Source: Nitrososphaerales archaeon TH5895
GTDB taxonomy: Archaea > Thermoproteota > Nitrososphaeria > Nitrososphaerales > Nitrososphaeraceae
DNA length: 5,612 bases
Assembly: GCA_014523695.1 (NCBI GenBank)
Contig: JAATVS010000133.1
Location: forward strand, 1 to 5,612
Direction: 5' to 3'
In this document: positions 1 through 5,179 of the stretch, piece by piece
Position numbering within the stretch: position 1 is the stretch's first letter
Layout: each line of letters opens with the position of its first letter
Program-made: the position numbers and the translations under genes
The notes under the pieces: generated by a model
Databases searched by the model: none
Told to the model about the DNA's origin: nothing
The model's input: the letters and a program-made list of their open reading frames with translations, nothing else

Positions 1-223
1 ATGCCGCTTTTAAGAGATTAACAGATCCTCTATCGGATAATATGGAGAACAATTGGAAGGAGTCAGGCACGGTCCCTAGCCTCATATTGTCTGCCCCTGT
101 TGCGGTCTTGTCAGTTTCTCTTATCTCCCGTTTTTGCCTTCCTGCTTTTCGTGCTTCTGGAAATATATTATTATCCATGCTATGAACGCTGTTAGATAGT
201 TCCTTATTTTTATCTAGATCCAT
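1..223 (-). CDS. Partial CDS: N-terminal 74 codons of a probable winged-helix transcriptional regulator
   Basis: This frame is open from an ATG at 223-221 to the left edge, so the 3' part of the gene is outside the window. Residues 1-50 are polar, charged and probably disordered (many Lys, Arg, Asp, Asn). Residues 55-74 read DSFQLFSILSDRGSVNLLKAA-like, which resembles the first helix of winged-helix domains common in thaumarchaeal regulators, where an F-x-I-(I/L)-S-D-x-x-S segment opens the domain. The recognition helix and wing would lie beyond the edge and cannot be inspected. The ATG at 223 is the longest start; the nearby ATG at 234 is in another frame and stops quickly. Only a weak purine stretch (GGGATGAG) precedes it. 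A TATA-like element lies about 60 bases upstream. The gene is divergent from the HtrA protease gene. The coding call is fairly secure; the regulator call is inference from about 20 residues. Confidence 0.65.
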   Translation of the reverse strand, partial: MDLDKNKELSNSVHSMDNNIFPEARKAGRQKREIRETDKTATGADNMRLGTVPDSFQLFSILSDRGSVNLLKAA

Positions 224-242
224 TTTTCACTCATCCCTATTA

Positions 243-256
243 CTAACTCGTGTTAG
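243..256. repeat. Short inverted repeat CTAAC-TCGT-GTTAG in the regulator leader
   Basis: Five-base arms around a four-base centre lie just downstream of the predicted transcription start of the partial regulator gene. The position fits an autoregulatory operator or a small leader hairpin. The arms are short enough to occur by chance. Confidence 0.3.
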
Positions 257-279
257 CCAGTCATTTTTATGTCCCTCGT

Positions 280-292
280 AATATATATTAAT
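280..292 (-). promoter_or_regulatory. Candidate TATA element for the partial regulator gene
   Basis: On the minus strand this reads TTAATATATATTA, a good archaeal TATA-like sequence, with purine-rich GGGAA just upstream where a BRE would sit. Transcription would start near 259, leaving a leader of about 36 bases before the ATG at 223. The dyad at 243-256 would then lie at the start of that leader. Confidence 0.4.
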
Positions 293-656
293 TCCCTTTT
301 TAGGTGATTAGTAAAGGCAAAATATGGAGTGATGTAAGAGCATAAAACATTGTGATTCCGGGATACCACTCAACAAAAGTGCTACGAATCTAGAAAGGAT
401 GTAAATTTAAATGATCGGTGGCTGCAATACATGTTGACCCATTGTGCACCTGTAAATTTACTGAAGGCTTCTATTGATATACGGACCTCGATACATGTCA
501 TCATCTTTCTCTGAAACTACAAGATCGTTGGTAATGGTGATTCGGTTACTTCTATTGGTTGGTATTTTGCGTTACTCAGACCTCTATATGCCCTTCTTGT
601 AATGAGGGGATACATTAGGTTGAGACAAAGATTGCCAAAACACACAATAGTCAAAT

Positions 657-666
657 CCTTTATTCA
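657..666 (+). promoter_or_regulatory. Weak TATA-like element for the HtrA gene
   Basis: CCTTTATTCA follows AAAT and is centred about 22 bases before the ATG at 684. That spacing would give a leaderless or near-leaderless transcript, consistent with the absence of a clear Shine-Dalgarno. The match to the archaeal TATA consensus is only moderate. Confidence 0.3.
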
Positions 667-683
667 ATGAAGAGATAAGAAAA

Positions 684-1985
684 ATGCAAAATTACAATAA
701 TAATGAAAATAATAGAGAAACGAACAAGATGAGTTTTAATGAAAACGGTACGGCCATTACCAAATGTAAGTCAACAATTTTTTTGTTTGCAGCGTCATTG
801 TCGCTGGCTTTCTTGCTAATTCATCTATCGCCAGGATTGATCGATTCTATCGCCTATACGCAACCACTTCAGCCGCAACAATGGTTGCAAAATGGTTACG
901 ATTCTGATTTACGGCGGGCAAACGCTTCTTCATCGGTTCTTCCCTTAATAACGCCTAACAGCAGCGCTTTCAATGACGTATTCAAACAGACGCAAGGATC
1001 CGTTGTACAAATAACTAGATCAGTCCCTCAAACAAGTATCGCTGCAGATCCTACACAGGAGAATAGAACAGCATTGGGATCTGGTTTTGTATTCGATCAG
1101 GAGGGACACATTATCACCAATAATCATGTAGTTGCAAATGCCAAGGTAGTAGACGTGACATTTACAAATGGAGATAGATCTAGAGCCAACGTCACAGCAG
1201 TAGATCCATATGTTGACTTGGCAGTTCTTAAAATTATAGAAACAGAAAATAATACTTTGGGGCCAGAAGAACACCTTAATGCACTTCAACTTGCCAACTC
1301 GTCAGCTTTACAAGTCGGTGATCTAGTGATCGCTATCGGAAATCCTTATGGACTAGCTGGAACTATGACAACAGGCATTGTAAGTCAAGTAGGCAGATTA
1401 GTTCCGGCCCCTAATATTGGCTTCTCGATTCCTGATGTAATTCAAACAGATGCTGCTGTAAACCCAGGAAATTCTGGCGGACCGTTATTGGACACAAAGG
1501 GTAGGGTACTTGGAGTTACTTTTGGAGGTTTTCCGGGAGGAGTGAATTTTGCTATACCATCCAACCTTGTACAAAAAATAGTTCCAGCTCTGATCGATGA
1601 AGGAAACTATACCCATCCATATCTAGGATTTACTGGAGCCACACTCACTTCAGATTTGGCAGCTAGTATTGCAAACATAACACAAAATCTGAAGGGAGTT
1701 TCTGTGAATACGATAGTACAAGCGGGTCCCGCTGACAAAGCTGGGTTGAACGGGACTACAATCGATCAATATGGCAGAAAGCATGGAGGAGATGTAATCG
1801 TCGCAGTTGATGGAGATAAGATTAGAGAATTTGAACAGTTGGTATCCTACATAGAGGGAAATAAATCTCCAGGCGATAATGTAGTTCTAAATGTATTTAG
1901 AAATGGAAGTCTAATAGATTTGGATGTAGTATTGGAAGAAAGACCCCTGAGTTCACCCCAGCACAATATTACAGGGCAATCATAA
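684..1985 (+). CDS. Membrane-anchored HtrA/DegP-family serine protease with one PDZ domain
   Basis: This is a trypsin-like (S1C) serine protease, expected to act outside the membrane on misfolded or damaged exported proteins. Residues 1-26 are Asn-rich and polar. Lys27 and Lys29 precede a hydrophobic segment at about 31-49, a signal anchor or signal peptide, so the catalytic part faces out. The protease domain spans about 95-305. His148 lies in ITNNHVV, Asp178 in DPYVDLAVLK and Ser264 in NPGNSGGPLLD, so the triad is complete. G-S-G-F at 132-135 is the usual strand before the His. A single PDZ domain covers about 310-418 (YLGF, AGPADKAGL, GGDVIVAVDG), giving a DegS-like one-PDZ layout. The length of 433 is normal. 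Met16 is an alternative start, but the first ATG fits the candidate promoter. The next gene on this strand, 158 bases on, is the PspAB-like gene, which supports an envelope-stress role. The family call is secure; substrates are unknown. Confidence 0.95.
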   Translation: MQNYNNNENNRETNKMSFNENGTAITKCKSTIFLFAASLSLAFLLIHLSPGLIDSIAYTQPLQPQQWLQNGYDSDLRRANASSSVLPLITPNSSAFNDVFKQTQGSVVQITRSVPQTSIAADPTQENRTALGSGFVFDQEGHIITNNHVVANAKVVDVTFTNGDRSRANVTAVDPYVDLAVLKIIETENNTLGPEEHLNALQLANSSALQVGDLVIAIGNPYGLAGTMTTGIVSQVGRLVPAPNIGFSIPDVIQTDAAVNPGNSGGPLLDTKGRVLGVTFGGFPGGVNFAIPSNLVQKIVPALIDEGNYTHPYLGFTGATLTSDLAASIANITQNLKGVSVNTIVQAGPADKAGLNGTTIDQYGRKHGGDVIVAVDGDKIREFEQLVSYIEGNKSPGDNVVLNVFRNGSLIDLDVVLEERPLSSPQHNITGQS

Positions 1986-2002
1986 CAGTAGTAGCAGAAT
2001 TA

Positions 2003-2056
2003 TAGAGCATAATATTGGTATGGAGGTTACACAAAGCTCTAATACAGCCTTTTTTT
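2003..2056 (+). terminator. Candidate terminator after the HtrA gene
   Basis: TAGAGC at 2003-2008 can pair with GCTCTA at 2036-2041, and a run of seven T follows at 2050-2056. The loop is long (27 bases), so the hairpin is weak; the T-run alone could be enough for archaeal termination. Whether HtrA and the next gene share a transcript is therefore open. Confidence 0.35.
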
Positions 2057-2129
2057 GCACCAAACATGAACGAATTGCAAAACCATCACATTATCGCTGT
2101 ACATATATGCTTATTTAATAAACAATGAG

Positions 2130-2135
2130 AGGAGG
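2130..2135 (+). promoter_or_regulatory. Perfect Shine-Dalgarno AGGAGG fixing a TTG start
   Basis: AGGAGG lies eight bases before TTG at 2144. An in-frame TAA immediately precedes that TTG and the next in-frame ATG is near codon 160, so the ribosome site and TTG define the start. It is the only textbook Shine-Dalgarno seen before a gene in the window. A CATATATG element at 2102-2109 is a possible TATA box. Confidence 0.85.
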
Positions 2136-2143
2136 AACACTAA

Positions 2144-2746
2144 TTGATATTTTTTAAAAGATTCATAGATAATATTGGTGATAGTAGGAAATCAAATTCT
2201 GATTCAGATGCGATATTTACGTTATCGTCAGCATACATTAGTCTAGAAACAAGACTCAATTTGATCTCAACTGGACGATGTGGTATATGTATTAAGAAGG
2301 TCGATCCTGATGTAAACTTCAATGATCTCAAACAATCTATTGAAAATCTGCTAGATGCGAGCAAGAAAACTGACTTGAAGCTGTCATATGGCGTTAATAT
2401 TGACGAGTACCATGACCTCCTCTGGTTAGTGATTGACGTGAAAACAATAGAAGACAGTGTAGCATGCATAACTGTAATAAGTGAAATTTTAGAGCAAAAA
2501 GGATTAGTTATCCAGTTAAAATGTGCTGTTTTTGAATTTGGTAAGAAAGGAAGCGAACATCAGCCTTATTACCTGAATTATGATTATGAACTTGACAAAT
2601 TCTATCCTTTCGTCCCTATCATGGGCAAGCAAAAGACGCGAAATAGTCGTGAAGAGATGAACATGATGAGAGCTGTTTCGAAAGATAAATTGCCATTTGA
2701 GGAGGATGCATCAAAATGGGATCCGATTTGGCATCTTCCATTCTAG
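2144..2746 (+). CDS. pspAB: PspA-associated protein PspAB-like (200 aa, TTG start)
   Basis: I recognise this as a member of the PspAB family, small cytosolic proteins linked by gene neighbourhood to the phage-shock/PspA envelope-stress system in actinobacteria and archaea; no biochemical activity is established. The match is to the family pattern as I remember it. There is a short basic FFKRF start at residues 3-7, an ALxSAxxxLE-like stretch at 26-35 (FTLSSAYISLE), a C-I-x-x-V strand at 47-53, and a central Y-x-D/LLWLVID strand at 89-99. ISEILEQKGL lies at 112-121. The tail is typical: YLNYDYELDKFYPFVP at 143-158, then LPFEEDASKWDPIWHLPF at 183-200 with Trp192, Pro194, Trp196 and Pro199. The length matches the usual ~190-200. 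No signal peptide or membrane segment is seen. It lies 158 bases after the HtrA gene on the same strand. A PspA homologue is not in the window. The family call is fairly confident; function is inferred. Confidence 0.75.
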   Translation: MIFFKRFIDNIGDSRKSNSDSDAIFTLSSAYISLETRLNLISTGRCGICIKKVDPDVNFNDLKQSIENLLDASKKTDLKLSYGVNIDEYHDLLWLVIDVKTIEDSVACITVISEILEQKGLVIQLKCAVFEFGKKGSEHQPYYLNYDYELDKFYPFVPIMGKQKTRNSREEMNMMRAVSKDKLPFEEDASKWDPIWHLPF

Positions 2747-2777
2747 AATTCAATGGTTACGAGCTGAAGAGTAATGG

Positions 2778-2790
2778 CGTCATCCTGACG
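2778..2790 (+). terminator. Small hairpin after the PspAB-like gene, possible terminator
   Basis: CGTCA and TGACG form a five-pair stem with a three-base loop beginning 31 bases after the stop codon. There is no good U-run after it, so this is a weak terminator candidate. Confidence 0.25.
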
Positions 2791-2816
2791 GAATTTCAAA
2801 AGATAGGATAGGTATT

Positions 2817-2830
2817 ACAATCATGATTGT
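2817..2830. repeat. Perfect 14-base palindrome ACAATCATGATTGT
   Basis: All seven base pairs of the dyad match with no spacer, in non-coding sequence between converging transcription units. It could be a dimeric regulator site. By simple counting, about one such palindrome is expected per three windows of this size, so it may be chance. Confidence 0.4.
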
Positions 2831-3090
2831 CCCAATGGTATACACAACGAATTTATTGAAACCATTTCACAAATCTCCAGTTATATTTATTCACCCTCAC
2901 TTCCAAGGCTTGATTATACTCTAATTAGTAACAGACAAAGTTATGGAGATTTCTTGCCGATGAGTATATAATGTTGTATTATTATTTCATCACATAAGCA
3001 ATATTAATCGTGTATATTAATTATTCAATGCTATTTGATATGTGGTGGTTGGGTATCTTGGCTGGGCAGTCCAATTACCAAATTCTTAGG

Positions 3091-3304
3091 CTAGGAATTC
3101 ATGTAGTGAAAGATGCAGAGCCATTCTCTGGCAGCGCTTACTTCTCTGGGTTATTTCATGTCCACTATTAAGCCATTGTAATTAAACATTTGATCCAGCT
3201 TTCTGTAGTAGATTAAAAAGATCTTTAGCGCCGCCTCTAGGGACTATAGGATCGTGTGGAAAAGCAGATATCAATATGTATTTGCCTGACAAGTTAGGAA
3301 TCAC
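3091..3304 (-). pseudogene. C-terminal remnant of a carboxylesterase/phospholipase (Abhydrolase_2 type)
   Basis: Directly after the stop codon of the hydrolase gene, and in the same frame, translation continues VIPNLSGKYILISAFPHDPIV and on through PRGGAKDLFNLLQKAG. In Abhydrolase_2 enzymes this is the strand and loop carrying the catalytic Asp (D in HDPIVP, codon 3253-3251). A TAA at 3184-3182 breaks the frame. The same frame then gives LQWLNSGHEIT, with the catalytic His (CAT at 3160-3158). One extra C in the CCC at 3150-3148 shifts the frame, after which REVSAAREWLCIF restores the usual family ending before TAG at 3093-3091. Only the last ~70 codons of a gene normally over 200 are present, with no start codon or N-terminus. 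Two disabling lesions in otherwise well-conserved sequence indicate recent decay. A sequencing error could explain the frameshift but not also the stop and the missing front. Confidence 0.8.
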
Positions 3305-4111
3305 TCATAATCTAAAGAATTCATGCAAGATTTCACTAACAATAGCGGGTTTCTCAACAAATGGGGCATGTCCAGCATCTTCTACGATTTCAAGTGAAGT
3401 ATTGCTAATCGTCTCTTCAAACAATTTTGAATGTTCAACTGGTATCAAATTGTCACTTTTGCCCCATATGATTAGAGTGGGCACATCCTGAATTTTTTTT
3501 AGCCTATGTAAGCCGATTTGTGTGCCGGTACTATTAAAAAACGCTGATTCGAAGGCCTGTTTTGCTCCTGGTCTATTGATCCTATCTATAAAAACGTCAA
3601 TCAGTACTGGAATGACCCTCCAAGACTGAGCAACTAATTGTTCAAATACTTTTTTTACTTTTTCGTGGGACGCACTGATAGCTGCATCAAGATACTTCTC
3701 TAGTAAAGGGGTAGGTCCATCAAGCATTCCTGATGAGTCTACTAACACTAACCTGTTTATCATACTCCTATTTTCAATAGCTATTTCTGCTGCGATGTAT
3801 CCACCAAGAGAGTGGCCTATTACGGTTGTCTTGCCATCGTCAATTTGAATGGAACGCATGAAATCCAAAACAAATTCCCTGAAAGTTTTTATTGTATAAT
3901 TGAGGACCGGCGCGTCGCTTCCACCGAATCCAATTAAATCAACGGCTATTGTGTGACAATGCCTTGAAAATGCTTCAGGGATATCTATCCATCTGTCCGA
4001 TGAAGAACCAAGACCGTGAAGAAACAAAAGATGTTCAGAGGATCCCCTACTTTCTCCAAATTCTTTGTACCTTATATTGGAACCTTTTATTGTTACATAG
4101 CGATCTACCAT
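3305..4111 (-). CDS. Alpha/beta hydrolase with cap domain (268 aa)
   Basis: This is a complete cytosolic alpha/beta-fold hydrolase of the Abhydrolase_1/6 type (esterase, lipase, C-C hydrolase or epoxide-hydrolase relatives); the substrate cannot be read from sequence. The oxyanion-hole motif LHGLG is at 31-35. The nucleophile elbow GHSLGG at 99-104 carries Ser101. The acid Asp220 lies in GKSDNLIP, and the base His248 lies in DAGHAPFVEKP. Ser as nucleophile argues against haloalkane dehalogenase or epoxide hydrolase, which use Asp. Residues 130-205 form a helical cap. The first ATG gives a natural N-terminus (MVDRYVTIKGSNIRYKEFG) with no signal peptide. No Shine-Dalgarno is seen; a dyad at 4126-4140 lies 15 bases before the start. 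The gene is alone on its transcript, apart from the esterase remnant fused in frame after its stop. Family secure, role unknown. Confidence 0.92.
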   Translation of the reverse strand: MVDRYVTIKGSNIRYKEFGESRGSSEHLLFLHGLGSSSDRWIDIPEAFSRHCHTIAVDLIGFGGSDAPVLNYTIKTFREFVLDFMRSIQIDDGKTTVIGHSLGGYIAAEIAIENRSMINRLVLVDSSGMLDGPTPLLEKYLDAAISASHEKVKKVFEQLVAQSWRVIPVLIDVFIDRINRPGAKQAFESAFFNSTGTQIGLHRLKKIQDVPTLIIWGKSDNLIPVEHSKLFEETISNTSLEIVEDAGHAPFVEKPAIVSEILHEFFRL

Positions 4112-4125
4112 TGTATTTTGTTATT

Positions 4126-4140
4126 ATTCATGAAATGAAT
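4126..4140. repeat. Inverted repeat ATTCAT-GAA-ATGAAT before the hydrolase start
   Basis: Six-base arms around a three-base centre lie 15-29 bases upstream of the hydrolase ATG, where the core promoter or a short leader would be. This is a plausible operator position. The AT-rich arms make chance occurrence fairly likely. Confidence 0.35.
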
Positions 4141-4207
4141 ACTTATTGTTTGTGAGTTATCTTGCATTAAATGCTTCATGTTAACATCATGAGCCTTTAA
4201 TAACATA

Positions 4208-4223
4208 ATATCGCAAGCGATAT
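4208..4223. repeat. 16-base inverted repeat ATATCGC-AA-GCGATAT upstream of the hydrolase
   Basis: Perfect seven-base arms surround two bases, about 97 bases upstream of the hydrolase ATG and 160 bases beyond the stop of the cysteine protein gene. Two further dyads lie nearby: GCATT-A-AATGC at 4164-4174 and ATGTTAACAT at 4178-4187. The site could be a regulator operator for the hydrolase. It could also be a hairpin at the end of the upstream transcript, but no U-run follows it. Confidence 0.45.
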
Positions 4224-4384
4224 CACGAGGGAGAGTTTGTTACTTTCTGATTAGTAAACTAGTTTGTAACACCTATTATGGCCTTATGAACCTGATCTAC
4301 CCTACTCCGTATAACATTAATTATTTCTGATGATTCCTGTGGAGTTAATACCCTGCTGTGACTATCCCTGAATGCGATGTGTAA

Positions 4385-4987
4385 TTAACCTACTGAATGA
4401 AGCAGGCAACTTATTATGCTCGCTTGAGTGGCTCCAGGGATTTCTGCTTCGACGAAAACCTCGCCGAGATCTTCTACTAAAAAGACTCTTTGACTGTTGG
4501 AGAATTCTTTCCATTGCTCACACAGTTCCTCGATTGTGGTTACCGTTCCTGAACCCGAGAATGGGGGGGCGGGGAAAGTAGTACTGGAAAGTGCGGCCTC
4601 GAATGCCGATTGCTGAGCATCGGTAAGCATATTAAAGCAATCCTCACATGTTTCTGGTGGACTTTCTGTATCTGGTGGTGGTTGTGACCGTTGCACTTCG
4701 ATTGTCGGGTTTGCAGTTTGGTGGGTTATAGGTGCCGAAGCCTGACCTGATTCTTCTTGCTGTGACACCGTGCCACCGCAGTTGCCCACACCAACTACAT
4801 TATCGATAGTGTTAGAATCAAGTATAGGGTTTAAGCACTCATTGCTAACTGCTGCTGCTTGACTTGTACTGTCGCCCGAATATCTCTCTCTTGCAAATGC
4901 GTCATCTGATACCATGACAGAAATCGCGACCGTAGCAGCAAGCAACAGCACTGGTATTGTTATGATTGTTAAATTGGCCCTATGCAT
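4385..4987 (-). CDS. Secreted six-cysteine protein of a thaumarchaeal type, function unknown
   Basis: The N-terminus is a clear Sec signal peptide: basic MHR, a hydrophobic core at about 6-26, and a likely cleavage after AFA at 30-32, leaving a mature protein of ~168 residues outside the membrane. The mature part begins RERYSGDSTSQAAAVSNEC. Six Cys at 51, 70, 114, 117, 156 and 194 could form three disulphides; C114-E-D-C117 forms a CxxC. A Pro/Ser/Thr-rich linker at about 92-112 separates a short N-terminal module (C51, C70, GVGNCGGTVSQQEE) from a helical C-terminal module with FNMLTDAQQSAFEAAL and a terminal IISCLL. I associate this arrangement with abundant small exported proteins in Nitrosocosmicus/Nitrososphaera genomes, but no function is known to me. 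A TATA element lies 28 bases upstream, so the message is probably leaderless. In-frame sequence continues 41 codons past the stop. Confidence 0.85.
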   Translation of the reverse strand: MHRANLTIITIPVLLLAATVAISVMVSDDAFARERYSGDSTSQAAAVSNECLNPILDSNTIDNVVGVGNCGGTVSQQEESGQASAPITHQTANPTIEVQRSQPPPDTESPPETCEDCFNMLTDAQQSAFEAALSSTTFPAPPFSGSGTVTTIEELCEQWKEFSNSQRVFLVEDLGEVFVEAEIPGATQASIISCLLHSVG

Positions 4988-5010
4988 ACTGCTATTTGGA
5001 TTCCAACAAA

Positions 5011-5020
5011 GGATTATAGG
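5011..5020 (-). promoter_or_regulatory. Candidate TATA element for the cysteine protein gene
   Basis: The minus strand reads CCTATAATCC, centred about 28 bases before the ATG at 4987, which is the right spacing for a leaderless archaeal transcript. It is flanked by similar sequences TTGGATTC (4996-5003) and TTGGAATC (5033-5040). The first is part of an 11-base dyad TTGGA-T-TCCAA at 4996-5006, a possible operator. Confidence 0.45.
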
Positions 5021-5044
5021 GGTTAAGTGGAATTGGAATCTCTG

Positions 5045-5179
5045 TTAAATCATATTTATCTTCTCTAAAGGATATCTACAGCCAGAACTGGAAGACAGTC
5101 TGAATGCATCATCTCCCTCTCCTTTTATTGTTATAGTATTTTTGAACCAGTTCCATGATAATCCTAAAATTATTCTCAT
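5045..5179 (-). CDS. Small hypothetical protein (44 aa) overlapping the upstream gene by ATGA
   Basis: The ATG at 5179-5177 overlaps the TGA of the upstream membrane protein gene (5178-5176) in the classic ATGA arrangement, which usually means translational coupling by reinitiation. The product begins MRIILGLSWNWFKNTITIKG, then GEGDDAFRLSSSSGCRYPLE, and ends at TAA after KINMI. It has one Cys, two Trp and no clear membrane helix or signal peptide. Codon use (AGA, ATA, TTA, GGA) resembles that of the neighbours. It would be translated from the promoter of the upstream gene. I do not recognise a family. A competing short frame with a GGAG-type site (ATG ATG near 5112) gives only 15 codons. The overlap and codon use favour a real gene, but the short length leaves chance possible, and it could be a degraded C-terminus of a once longer protein. 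Confidence 0.4.
   Translation of the reverse strand: MRIILGLSWNWFKNTITIKGEGDDAFRLSSSSGCRYPLEKINMI

Larger units (their letters stand above)
224..683. other. 460-base divergent intergenic region with no secure gene
   Basis: This lies between the leftward regulator and the rightward protease gene. It holds the leftward TATA element near 286, a direct repeat TGTAAATTTA at 400-409 and 451-460, and a probable rightward promoter near 660. No tRNA-like structure was seen. Two short minus-strand open stretches look somewhat protein-like. One is ATG-initiated at 615-517 with 32 codons (starts MYPLITRRAYRG). The other is a start-less 37-codon stretch at 571-458 containing ITNDLVVSEKDDDMYRG. They overlap in different frames, so at most one can be real, and neither has a Shine-Dalgarno or recognised homology. 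Confidence 0.6.
2747..3090. other. AT-rich gap downstream of the PspAB-like gene, no secure gene
   Basis: The gap contains a small dyad CGTCA-TCC-TGACG at 2778-2790, 31 bases after the stop codon, and a perfect 14-base palindrome at 2817-2830. A very AT-rich tract runs from about 2960 to 3030. The longest ATG frame fully inside is 33 codons (2823-2924, plus), with no Shine-Dalgarno and no recognisable features, so it is not called. This is the convergent meeting point of the plus-strand pair and the minus-strand hydrolase. Confidence 0.6.
4112..4384. other. Gap between the cysteine protein and hydrolase genes: start-less ORF plus dyads
   Basis: On the minus strand the frame of the cysteine protein stays open for 41 codons beyond its TAA, from 4384 to a TAG at 4261-4259. 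It contains a coding-looking stretch VLTPQESSEIINVIRSRVDQ. It has no ATG, GTG or TTG, so it cannot be an independent gene as it stands. It may be a decayed gene end or chance. The remainder holds the dyads before the hydrolase gene and a perfect palindrome AAACTAGTTT at 4256-4265. Confidence 0.5.

Noticed and set aside
535..603. Short hydrophobic plus-strand frame (22 codons, MVIRLLLLVGIL)
   Set aside because: Too short, no ribosome site or promoter at a suitable distance, and competing frames exist on the other strand.
1020..1289. Minus-strand 89-codon frame rich in Cys and Ile
   Set aside because: Antisense shadow of the HtrA protease domain, which contains the catalytic His and Asp.
2140..2469. 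Minus-strand 109-codon frame
   Set aside because: Antisense to the PspAB-like gene, which has a perfect ribosome site and family motifs.
2823..2924. Plus-strand 33-codon ATG frame downstream of the PspAB-like gene
   Set aside because: No Shine-Dalgarno, its ATG is part of a palindrome, and the residues resemble no family.
3028..3171. Plus-strand ATG frame of 47 codons starting MLFDMWWLGILAG
   Set aside because: It lies antisense to the esterase remnant, whose translated family motifs explain the sequence; there is no Shine-Dalgarno.
3276..3491. Plus-strand 71-codon frame
   Set aside because: Antisense to the hydrolase C-terminus and the esterase remnant; no own motifs.
3949..4155. Plus-strand 68-codon frame
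   Set aside because: Antisense to the hydrolase N-terminus, including its oxyanion-hole motif.
4372..4581. Plus-strand 69-codon frame rich in Leu and Arg
   Set aside because: Antisense to the cysteine protein gene, which has a signal peptide and conserved-looking cysteines.
5064..5114. 15-codon minus-strand frame starting ATG ATG after a GGAG-like site
   Set aside because: Very short; the longer ATGA-coupled frame across the same sequence is a better explanation.
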